Source: an uncultured Atopobiaceae bacterium
GTDB taxonomy: Bacteria; Actinomycetota; Coriobacteriia; Coriobacteriales; Atopobiaceae
DNA length: 24,320 nt
Assembly: GCA_905233865.1 (NCBI GenBank)
Contig: CAJOGH010000007.1
Span: 3,276 to 27,595, forward strand
Direction of reading: 5' to 3'
Under the pieces are notes generated by a model, which worked only from the letters and a program-made list of their open reading frames with translations, was not told the origin of the DNA and did not search any database. Of the stretch, positions 13,895 through 19,624 are shown in pieces (the stretch's first letter is position 1; every line of letters starts with the position of its first letter). The position numbers and the translations under genes are program-made.

Positions 13895-15085
13895 ATGGCC
13901 AAGGAGAAGTTTGAGCGCACTAAGCCTCACGTTAACATCGGCACCATCGGTCACGTTGACCACGGTAAGACCACGCTGACTGCAGCGATCACCAAGGTCC
14001 TCTCTGAGACCGACGGCTGCAAGGCTGACTTCACCGCGTTCGAGGACATCGACAAGGCTCCCGAGGAGCGCGAGCGTGGTATTACCATCTCCGTCGCTCA
14101 CGTTGAGTACGAGACTGCCGAGCGCCACTACGCTCACGTTGACTGCCCCGGCCACGCCGACTACGTCAAGAACATGATCTCCGGTGCCGCTCAGATGGAC
14201 GGCGCCATCCTGGTCATCGCCGCCACCGACGGCCCCATGGCTCAGACCCGCGAGCACATCCTCCTGGCCCGTCAGGTCGGCGTGCCCTACATCGTCGTCT
14301 TCCTGAACAAGTGCGACATGGTTGACGACGACGAGCTCATCGAGCTCGTCGAGATGGAGACCCGTGAGCTCCTCTCCGAGTACGACTTCCCCGGCGACGA
14401 CATCCCCGTCATCCGTGGCTCCGCTCTTGGCGCCCTCAACGGCGAGGAGAAGTGGGTCGAGGCCATCAAGGAGCTCATGCACCAGGTCGACACCTACATC
14501 CCCACGCCCGCCCGTGACAACGAGAAGCCCTTCCTGATGGCCATCGAGGACGTCATGACCATCTCCGGTCGTGGTACCGTCGCCACCGGTCGTGTCGAGC
14601 GCGGTCAGCTCAACCTCAACGATACCGTCGAGATCGTCGGCATCCGTGAGACCCAGGACACCGTTGCCACCGGCATCGAGATGTTCCGCAAGACCATGGA
14701 CTTCTGCGAGGCTGGCGACAACGTGGGCATCCTGCTCCGCGGCATCAAGCGCGAGGAGATCGAGCGCGGCCAGGTTCTCTGCAAGCCCGGCTCGGTGACC
14801 CCCCACAAGAAGTTCACCGGCGAGGTCTACGTCCTCACCAAGGAGGAGGGCGGCCGTCACACCCCGTTCTTCAACGGCTACCGTCCCCAGTTCTACTTCC
14901 GTACCACCGACGTTACCGGCACCATCGACCTGCCCGAGGGCGTCGAGATGGCTATGCCCGGCGACCACGTGACGATCACCGGTGAGCTCATTCACCCGAT
15001 CGCCATGGAGGAGGGCCTCCGCTTCGCTATCCGCGAGGGTGGCCACACCGTCGGCGACGGCCGTGTCTCCTCGATCATCGAGTAG
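13895..15085 (+). CDS. tuf: Translation elongation factor Tu
   Basis: A 396-residue GTPase that brings aminoacyl-tRNA to the ribosome. Seen motifs: G1 GHVDHGKT (19-26), the switch region RGITIS, G3 DCPGH, and G4 NKCD, followed by the beta-barrel domains with the conserved GRGTVATGRVERG. The length is standard. TAAGGAGGT (13881-13889) lies 5 bases before ATG 13895. It is downstream of three or four tRNA genes and upstream of rpmG-secE-nusG, the same arrangement as E. coli tufB, rather than inside a str operon with fusA. The coding sequence shows the strong C/G third-base preference of highly expressed genes. A strong terminator follows 23 bases after the stop. Confidence 0.99.
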   Translation: MAKEKFERTKPHVNIGTIGHVDHGKTTLTAAITKVLSETDGCKADFTAFEDIDKAPEERERGITISVAHVEYETAERHYAHVDCPGHADYVKNMISGAAQMDGAILVIAATDGPMAQTREHILLARQVGVPYIVVFLNKCDMVDDDELIELVEMETRELLSEYDFPGDDIPVIRGSALGALNGEEKWVEAIKELMHQVDTYIPTPARDNEKPFLMAIEDVMTISGRGTVATGRVERGQLNLNDTVEIVGIRETQDTVATGIEMFRKTMDFCEAGDNVGILLRGIKREEIERGQVLCKPGSVTPHKKFTGEVYVLTKEEGGRHTPFFNGYRPQFYFRTTDVTGTIDLPEGVEMAMPGDHVTITGELIHPIAMEEGLRFAIREGGHTVGDGRVSSIIE

Positions 15086-15108
15086 CACAGCCTCAAACGG
15101 CATTGCCG

Positions 15109-15141
15109 GAGCCGGGTCCGTACGGGCCCGGCTCTTTTTTT
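15109..15141 (+). terminator. Intrinsic terminator after tuf
   Basis: GAGCCGGGTCC (15109-15119) pairs with GGGCCCGGCTC (15124-15134) around GTAC, followed by T7. A nearly identical terminator stands after rplL at 19528-19557. Confidence 0.95.
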
Positions 15142-15154
15142 GTTCCGCCAGGCG

Positions 15155-15211
15155 GGCGACAAGAGCCTCGTGTCTGGCTCGTAGACGATCCTGTGGTAGG
15201 CTCTTGTCGGC
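15155..15211. repeat. Small inverted-repeat element after the tuf terminator
   Basis: CGACAAGAGCCT (15157-15168) and AGGCTCTTGTCG (15198-15209) are a perfect 12-bp inverted pair 29 bases apart, with outer GG/CC extending it past one bulged G. Inside, GTCT and AGAC make a short stem. Its ends match those of the larger element at 17946-18230, and both lie directly behind a terminator T tract. Confidence 0.75.
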
Positions 15212-15269
15212 CACGTGGTGGCTAGTTGTGAGAAAGTTCTGTTGCCAGGCACCATATGGGGCCCGGAAG

Positions 15270-15296
15270 TTGAAATCCCCTGCGAGAGGTGATAAT
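15270..15296 (+). promoter_or_regulatory. Candidate promoter for rpmG-trpT-secE-nusG
   Basis: TTGAAA (15270-15275) and GATAAT (15291-15296) with a 15-base spacer, a little short. The rpmG start is 62 bases downstream. Confidence 0.55.
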
Positions 15297-15357
15297 GTTG
15301 CAACTCGCGCCACTGCCAAGAGGTTGTGGCAGAGGCATATCATCAGGAGGACGACTA

Positions 15358-15507
15358 ATGCGTACTATGGTTACTCTCGCCTGCACCGAGTGCAAGCGTA
15401 GGAACTACACTACGGACAAGAACAAGAGCAACAACCCTGAGCGCATGGAGCTCAAGAAGTACTGCCCTTGGTGCCACAAGCACACCGTCCACAAGGAGAC
15501 CCGCTAA
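15358..15507 (+). CDS. rpmG: 50S ribosomal protein L33, zinc-binding form
   Basis: A 49-residue ribosomal protein of the large subunit. It has the two zinc knuckles of the C+ form, CTEC and CPWC, spaced about 25 residues apart, and ends KHTVHKETR as usual. CAGGAGG precedes ATG 15358 by 7 bases; upstream in-frame starts would add an unconserved 23-residue extension and were not used. It leads the rpmG, tRNA-Trp, secE, nusG group. Zinc-containing L33 forms are often paired elsewhere with zinc-free copies used under zinc limitation; only this copy is in the window. Confidence 0.97.
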   Translation: MRTMVTLACTECKRRNYTTDKNKSNNPERMELKKYCPWCHKHTVHKETR

Positions 15508-15519
15508 GGGTTCCCACAC

Positions 15520-15595
15520 AGGCCAGTAGCTCCAATGGTAGAGCGGCGGTCTCCAAAACCGTTTGTTGTGGGTTCGAGTCCTACCTGGCCTGCCA
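15520..15595 (+). tRNA. tRNA-Trp (anticodon CCA)
   Basis: Acceptor arms AGGCCAG and CTGGCCT, discriminator G (an identity element for tryptophan) and encoded CCA. The anticodon stem CGGT/ACCG holds CTCCAAA with anticodon CCA. It lies between rpmG and secE, a placement found in many bacteria. Confidence 0.96.
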
Positions 15596-15609
15596 GTAAT
15601 CTCCCCGGT

Positions 15610-15627
15610 CCGCCCCGAAAGGGGCGG
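15610..15627 (+). terminator. GAAA-capped hairpin after tRNA-Trp
   Basis: CCGCCCC (15610-15616) and GGGGCGG (15621-15627) close a GAAA tetraloop, followed by TCGGTTTGT. It may mark the tRNA 3' processing site or act as a weak attenuator before secE. Confidence 0.5.
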
Positions 15628-15670
15628 TCGGTTTGTACGATAGGGTTTGTCGATCCAGAGAGGACCAGGA

Positions 15671-16030
15671 ATGGCAAACAAGGACCGGAACAAGAGGAGC
15701 GCGCGTAAGGCGCGTGCCGCCAAGCGCGCGGAGGCCGAGGCTAGGGCCGCCGAGGCTGGTTCCGAGATTACCGAGGACAAGGCTCCTGCGAAGGCCGTTG
15801 CCAAGGAGAAGAAGGCTGCCAAGGGCAAGCCCGGTCTCTTTGGCCGCATCAAGAACTACTTTGGCGCCGTCCGCACCGAGATGCACCGCGTCGTGTGGCC
15901 GTCCCGCAAGGAGCTCAAGGACTACACCATCGGCGTGCTCATCATGCTCGTCATCTTTGGCATCTGCATCTGGGCCGTTGACAACCTGGTCGTGCTCGGT
16001 CTTACGAGCTTTGCCTCGCTGAGGGGGTAA
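15671..16030 (+). CDS. secE: Preprotein translocase subunit SecE
   Basis: A 119-residue subunit of the SecYEG channel that clamps SecY in the cytoplasmic membrane. The C-terminal half carries the family signature RVVWPSRKELKDYT (an amphipathic helix on the cytoplasmic side) and one membrane segment, IGVLIMLVIFGICIWAVDNLVVLGL. The first ~70 residues are a charged, Lys/Ala/Glu-rich extension (ARKARAAKRAEAEARAAEAG, AVAKEKKAAKGK), longer than in Bacillus (59 residues in all) but usual in actinobacteria. ATG 15671 follows GACCAGGA; GTG-type starts further up would only lengthen the extension. nusG begins 4 bases after its stop. Confidence 0.95.
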   Translation: MANKDRNKRSARKARAAKRAEAEARAAEAGSEITEDKAPAKAVAKEKKAAKGKPGLFGRIKNYFGAVRTEMHRVVWPSRKELKDYTIGVLIMLVIFGICIWAVDNLVVLGLTSFASLRG

Positions 16031-16033
16031 CCC

Positions 16034-16576
16034 ATGGCTAAGCGCTGGTACGTCATTCACACCTACTCTGGCTTTGAGGACAAGGTCCGCGAGACCCTCC
16101 GTCATCGCATCGAGACCTATGGTCTTGAGCGTCAGATCGTTGACATCCAGATCCCCACGGAGGAGGTCACCGAGCTCAAGGAGGGTGGTAAGCGCGAGAC
16201 CAAGGTCACCAAGGTCTTCCCGGGCTACGTCCTCGTCCGCATGGAGATGGACGACAACGCCTGGAGCGTCGTGCGCAACACGCAGGGCGTCACCGGCTTT
16301 GTTGGCATCGACGGCAAGCCCGAGCCCCTCACGCGCGAGGAGTACAACAAGATCATGCGTCGTACGTCGCGCAACGTGGGCCACACCCCCAAGCGCACCT
16401 CCACGTCGCTTGAGGTCGGTCAGACCATTCGCGTCGTCTCCGGCCCGCTTGCCGACTTTGACGGTCAGGTCTCCGAGGTCATCCCCGAGACCGGCAAGGT
16501 CAAGGTCATGCTCACCATCTTTGGTCGCGAGACGCCCGTGGAGCTCACGCTCGACCAGGTTGCGAGCATCAGCTAG
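16034..16576 (+). CDS. nusG: Transcription termination/antitermination factor NusG
   Basis: A 180-residue protein that binds RNA polymerase and links it to Rho or to the leading ribosome. The NGN domain (about 1-110) has the expected KRWYVIHTYSGFEDKV start and KVFPGYVLVRMEMDD motif. The KOW domain follows with VGQTIRVVSGPLADFDGQVSEV and ends TPVELTLDQVASI. There is no large insertion or long acidic N-terminus such as many other actinobacterial NusG proteins have. The start overlaps the same ribosome-site region as the secE stop (GAGGGGGTAACCC), so the two genes are coupled. rplK follows after 96 bases with no clear terminator. Confidence 0.97.
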   Translation: MAKRWYVIHTYSGFEDKVRETLRHRIETYGLERQIVDIQIPTEEVTELKEGGKRETKVTKVFPGYVLVRMEMDDNAWSVVRNTQGVTGFVGIDGKPEPLTREEYNKIMRRTSRNVGHTPKRTSTSLEVGQTIRVVSGPLADFDGQVSEVIPETGKVKVMLTIFGRETPVELTLDQVASIS

Positions 16577-16672
16577 GAACACCCCGCGCGCCGCTCATTC
16601 GGTGAGGAATGCTTCTGGGTGACGCGCTTGCGATTAGTAGTAACTACGTCAGGTTTGTAAGGAAGGTTCATC

Positions 16673-17101
16673 ATGGCCGAGAAGAAGGTCGTCAACTTCA
16701 TCAAGCTCCAGATCCCCGCCGGTCAGGCCAACCCCGCGCCTCCCGTCGGCCCCGCCCTTGGTGCCGCCCAGGTCAACATCATGCAGTTCTGCCAGGCGTT
16801 CAACGCTGCCACGCAGGACAAGGCCGGCGACATCATCCCCGTCGAGATCACCGTCTACGAGGACCGCTCGTTCGACTTCATCACCAAGACCCCTCCCGCG
16901 GCTGAGCTGATCAAGAAGGAGCTCAAGCTCAAGGGTGGTTCCGGCGTTCCCCAGCGCGACAAGGTCGGGCAGCTCACCGACGAGCAGCTCACCAAGATCG
17001 CCGAGATCAAGATGCCGGACCTCAACGCTAACGACATCGACGCCGCCAAGAAGATCGTGGCCGGCACCGCCCGCTCCATGGGCGTGACGATCGCCGAGTA
17101 A
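16673..17101 (+). CDS. rplK: 50S ribosomal protein L11
   Basis: A 142-residue protein of the GTPase-associated centre. It shows the N-terminal KLQIPAGQANPAPPVGPALG motif, where the PxxPxxGP loop contacts factors and thiostrepton-class antibiotics, and the C-terminal RNA-binding half that ends GTARSMGVTIAE. AAGGAAGG lies 8 bases before ATG 16673. It forms a pair with rplA, separated by 83 bases that contain an L1-type mRNA site. Confidence 0.98.
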   Translation: MAEKKVVNFIKLQIPAGQANPAPPVGPALGAAQVNIMQFCQAFNAATQDKAGDIIPVEITVYEDRSFDFITKTPPAAELIKKELKLKGGSGVPQRDKVGQLTDEQLTKIAEIKMPDLNANDIDAAKKIVAGTARSMGVTIAE

Positions 17102-17113
17102 CTTTGCAATCTG

Positions 17114-17130
17114 GGCGAGATACGCTCGCC
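17114..17130 (+). promoter_or_regulatory. Hairpin in the rplK-rplA spacer
   Basis: GGCGAG (17114-17119) and CTCGCC (17125-17130) around ATACG. It lies directly before the L1-type site and may help isolate its folding. Confidence 0.45.
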
Positions 17131-17140
17131 TGAGATAGAC

Positions 17141-17168
17141 GTGGGAGGGCCGCCAGCCCGTTGACCAC
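17141..17168 (+). promoter_or_regulatory. L1-binding-site-like mRNA structure before rplA
   Basis: GTGG (17141-17144) pairs with CCAC (17165-17168), and GGGC (17147-17150) with GCCC (17156-17159), leaving GA opposite GTTGA. The strand GTGGGAGGGC resembles the GTGGGAGGC stretch of the 23S rRNA L1 stalk, so L1 could repress its own translation by binding here. It ends shortly before the AAAGGAGA ribosome site of rplA. Function is inferred from the resemblance. Confidence 0.7.
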
Positions 17169-17184
17169 AAAAGGAGAGATAGAA

Positions 17185-17886
17185 ATGGCTAAGCACGGTA
17201 AGAAGTACAACGCCGCTGCCGAGAAGGTCGCGGACAAGCTCTATGAGCCCAAGGAGGCCATGGCTCTGGTCAAGGACCTCGCCAGCGCCAAGTTCGACGA
17301 GACCGTCGAGGTCTCCATCCGCTTGGGTGTCGACACCCGTAAGGCCGATCAGAACGTCCGTGGCTCCATCTCGCTGCCCCACGGCACCGGCAAGACCGTC
17401 CGCGTCGCCGTCTTTGCCGAGGGTGAGCAGGCCCGCGAGGCCGAGGCTGCTGGCGCCGACGTCATCGGCTCCGACGATCTCGTTGCTGCCATCCAGGGTG
17501 GCACCATCGACTTTGACGCCGCCATCGCGACGCCCCCGATGATGGCCAAGGTCGGCCGCATCGGTAAGATCCTTGGCCCCCGTGGCCTCATGCCCAACCC
17601 CAAGCTGGGTACCGTGACCATGGACGTCGCCAAGATGGTCACCGAGCTCAAGAGCGGCCGCGTGGAGTACCGCGCCGACCGTTACGGCATCTGCCACGTG
17701 CCCGTGGGCAAGGCCTCCTTCGAGTCCGCCCAGCTGACCGAGAACTACGCCGCCCTGATCGCCGAGATCATCCGCGTCAAGCCCTCCTCGGCCAAGGGCC
17801 GCTACGTCAAGAGCGTCAGCGTTTCCACCACCATGGGCCCTGGCATCAAGATCGACCCGACCAAGGTCCGCAACCTGACCGACTAG
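17185..17886 (+). CDS. rplA: 50S ribosomal protein L1
   Basis: A 233-residue protein of the mobile L1 stalk that guides tRNA leaving the E site; it also represses its own mRNA in many bacteria. The core shows KVGRIGKILGPRGLMPNPKLGTV, the universal L1 signature, and the C-terminal KGRYVKSVSVSTTMGPGIKIDPTKV. The length is normal. ATG 17185 is preceded by AAAGGAGA; GTG/TTG starts upstream would run into the regulatory structure. A strong terminator 25 bases after the stop separates it from rplJ, so rplKA and rplJL are different transcription units. Confidence 0.98.
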   Translation: MAKHGKKYNAAAEKVADKLYEPKEAMALVKDLASAKFDETVEVSIRLGVDTRKADQNVRGSISLPHGTGKTVRVAVFAEGEQAREAEAAGADVIGSDDLVAAIQGGTIDFDAAIATPPMMAKVGRIGKILGPRGLMPNPKLGTVTMDVAKMVTELKSGRVEYRADRYGICHVPVGKASFESAQLTENYAALIAEIIRVKPSSAKGRYVKSVSVSTTMGPGIKIDPTKVRNLTD

Positions 17887-17911
17887 TCGCACTTGCGCAT
17901 AGCTAGCATCT

Positions 17912-17941
17912 GGGGCGCCCTCGCATGGGCGCCCCTTTTTT
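17912..17941 (+). terminator. Intrinsic terminator after rplA
   Basis: A perfect 9-bp stem, GGGGCGCCC (17912-17920) and GGGCGCCCC (17927-17935), loop TCGCAT, then T6. Confidence 0.96.
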
Positions 17942-17945
17942 GTCT

Positions 17946-18230
17946 GGCGATAAGAGCTTTCGCTCCGGCACGCCTGCTGATGGCGCCCGGCCCATGTGTC
18001 TGGCTTCGGCGAGCCTATCGATAGCGCCCCTGGGCATGTCGCGCGGGAGCGTTCGGCACCCGATGGTCTCGACGCGATCGGCTGGCTCGCCGCATTCGCC
18101 TTGTGCGCTGGCGCGCCAAGGCGAATACCTCGCCACCCGCCGACCGCGTCGAGACCATCTGCCTCACCGGGCTCCCACACGACATGCCCAGAGGGCGCCG
18201 TGGATGGGCGCGCACTACGCTCTTGTCGGC
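17946..18230. repeat. 285-bp imperfect inverted-repeat element between rplA and rplJ
   Basis: This part of the 632-bp rplA-rplJ spacer contains no credible gene. Its ends are GGCGATAAGAGC (17946-17957) and GCTCTTGTCGGC (18219-18230), the recurrent motif in inverted orientation. The inner arms match over about 100 bases: 18031-18041 with 18180-18190 (perfect), 18062-18082 with 18139-18159 (20 of 21), and 18094-18103 with 18117-18126 (perfect); their coordinates sum to 36220-36221, so they are collinear. The left arm has about 45 extra bases near the end. It would fold as one long hairpin in RNA or as a cruciform in DNA. Its origin (degenerate mobile palindromic element or structured RNA) is open. 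Confidence 0.75.
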
Positions 18231-18266
18231 CTTTTGTGATGCCTTCGCGCAGGCGTGCTCTCGCGC

Positions 18267-18295
18267 TTGACGTGCCCTGGCGCCTACGGCACAAT
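18267..18295 (+). promoter_or_regulatory. Promoter for the rplJ leader
   Basis: TTGACG (18267-18272), a 17-base spacer and CACAAT (18290-18295); AATACT overlaps the -10 as an alternative. It lies just before the L10 leader sequence. Confidence 0.65.
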
Positions 18296-18304
18296 ACTTG
18301 AGGT

Positions 18305-18510
18305 TGCCCGCACGTTGGGCAATCGCGTGTCAACCGCACGTCCGCTGCCAGAGACAGCCGGTGCCCTCACGGGCTTAATGGGATTTCCCGCCTGCCGAGG
18401 TGGTCTTAAGAGTGAACCTCTAGGCCCCGCTGGTAGTCCCGGTGGGGCCTTTGCTTTTGCGATGGGCCCGCCACATGTGGCGAGCGTGCCCGAGTCGCAA
18501 AAGAAGGAGG
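18305..18510 (+). promoter_or_regulatory. L10 leader with attenuator hairpin
   Basis: The 5' untranslated region of rplJ carries features of bacterial L10 leaders: GCTGCCAGAGACAGC (18344-18358), CCTGCCGAGGT (18391-18401) pairing with ACCTC (18416-18420), and a strong hairpin AGGCCCCGCTGG/CCGGTGGGGCCT (18422-18450, loop TAGTC) followed by TTTGCTTTT. The L10-L12 complex is expected to bind the upper part and shift the balance towards the terminator-like hairpin, adjusting L10/L12 output. The exact boundaries are approximate. Confidence 0.75.
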
Positions 18511-18518
18511 TGTAACAC

Positions 18519-19040
18519 ATGCCCGCACAGTCCAAGATCGACATGCTGCAGAAGGTCTCTGAGTCCATCGAGAGCAGCAAGGGCGTCTTCGTGATCGACT
18601 ACCGCGGCCTTTCCGTCAAGGAGGCTCAGGAGCTGCGTCGCGAGCTTACCGCTAACAACGCCCATATGAAGGTCTACAAGAACAACATCGTCAAGATCGC
18701 GCTCGAGAAGGCTGGCCTGCCCACCCTGGACGACGTCCTGGTCGGCACCTGCGCCTGCGTCTTCTACGACAACGATCCTGTTGATGCTGCCAAGGTCATC
18801 AAGGAGACCGCCAAGAAGCTCGAGAAGCTCGAGTTCCTGGGCGGCATCGCCGACGGCAAGGCCGTCGACGCTCAGGAGGCCCAGGCCATCGCAGACCTGC
18901 CTTCTCGCGAGGAGCTCATCGCCAAGTTCGTTGGCTCCATCAGCAACCCCCTCAACGGTATCGTTCGCGTCTGCAACGGTCCCGCCCAGGGTCTGGTCAC
19001 CGCGCTTCACGCCGTGGAGGACCAGAAGAACGCTGCCTAA
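18519..19040 (+). CDS. rplJ: 50S ribosomal protein L10
   Basis: A 173-residue protein that forms the base of the L12 stalk. The N-terminal half shows VIDYRGLSVKEAQELRRELTANNAHMKVYKNNIVKIAL, typical of L10, and the C-terminus is the helix that binds L12 dimers (SNPLNGIVRVCNGPAQGLVTALHAVEDQK). AAGGAGGTG precedes ATG 18519. It is the first gene after a long leader and is followed 72 bases later by rplL on the same transcript. Confidence 0.98.
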   Translation: MPAQSKIDMLQKVSESIESSKGVFVIDYRGLSVKEAQELRRELTANNAHMKVYKNNIVKIALEKAGLPTLDDVLVGTCACVFYDNDPVDAAKVIKETAKKLEKLEFLGGIADGKAVDAQEAQAIADLPSREELIAKFVGSISNPLNGIVRVCNGPAQGLVTALHAVEDQKNAA

Positions 19041-19112
19041 CACAGGCACGCGCCGCATAGTAAACCTGAGGTCCGCCAAAGAGGCGAGACCGGATACAAA
19101 GGAGAAAGACAC

Positions 19113-19490
19113 ATGGCTGTCACCAAGGATGAGATCATCGAGGCCCTCAAGGAAATGCCCGCGCTCGAGCTTGCCGACCTGGTTCACGAGCTGGAGGACG
19201 TCTTCGGCGTCTCCGCTGCTGCCCCCGTTGCCGTCGCTGCTGCCCCCGCCGCTGGTGGCGAGGCTGCCGCTGAGGCCAAGGACAACTTCGACGTCGTCCT
19301 CGAGGGCTTCGGCGACAACAAGCTCCAGGTCGTCAAGGCCGTCAAGGAGCTCTCTGGCCTGGGCCTGAAGGAGGCCAAGGACCTCGTCGAGAACGTCCCC
19401 TCCACCATCCTCGAGGGTGCCAAGACCGACGACGCCAACGCTGCCAAGGAGAAGCTCGAGGCCGCCGGCGCTGCCGTCACCCTCAAGTAG
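19113..19490 (+). CDS. rplL: 50S ribosomal protein L7/L12
   Basis: A 125-residue stalk protein that recruits translation GTPases. It has the N-terminal dimerisation helices (EIIEALKEMPALELADLVHELEDVFGV), an Ala/Pro hinge (about 35-55) and the C-terminal factor-binding domain (FDVVLEGFGDNKLQVVKAVKEL...GLGLKEAKDLVENVP...AGAAVTLK). AAAGGAGA precedes the ATG. In most bacteria rpoB follows; here a strong terminator follows 37 bases after the stop and rpoBC is not in the next 4.8 kb. Confidence 0.99.
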   Translation: MAVTKDEIIEALKEMPALELADLVHELEDVFGVSAAAPVAVAAAPAAGGEAAAEAKDNFDVVLEGFGDNKLQVVKAVKELSGLGLKEAKDLVENVPSTILEGAKTDDANAAKEKLEAAGAAVTLK

Positions 19491-19527
19491 TTCCTGCCCT
19501 CTAGGGCATAGCCGCATAGGCGCTACT

Positions 19528-19557
19528 GAGCCGGGTCCGTATGGGCCCGGCTTTTTT
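19528..19557 (+). terminator. Intrinsic terminator after rplL
   Basis: GAGCCGGGTCC (19528-19538) pairs with GGGCCCGGCT (19543-19552) around GTAT, followed by a T run. Over 25 bases it differs from the tuf terminator at a single loop base. Confidence 0.95.
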
Positions 19558-19584
19558 GGCTGTCTAGGTAGGCTCATGTAGACT
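19556..19584 (+). promoter_or_regulatory. Promoter of the C69 peptidase operon
   Basis: TTGGCT (19556-19561), a 17-base spacer and TAGACT (19579-19584). The -35 overlaps the rplL terminator T tract, which is a compact arrangement. Confidence 0.65.
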
Positions 19585-19624
19585 AACCAGTGCACACGTC
19601 ATCTCACATGAGAGGAGCCACGCC

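Noticed and set aside
13799..15343. 514-residue open frame on the minus strand opposite tuf
   Set aside because: A shadow of the highly biased tuf codon use; it crosses tRNA-Met and the terminator and has no recognisable domain.
17925..18515. Several frames of 65-105 codons in the rplA-rplJ spacer
   Set aside because: They lie inside the large inverted repeat or the L10 leader; both strands are open only because of GC content, and no start signal is present.
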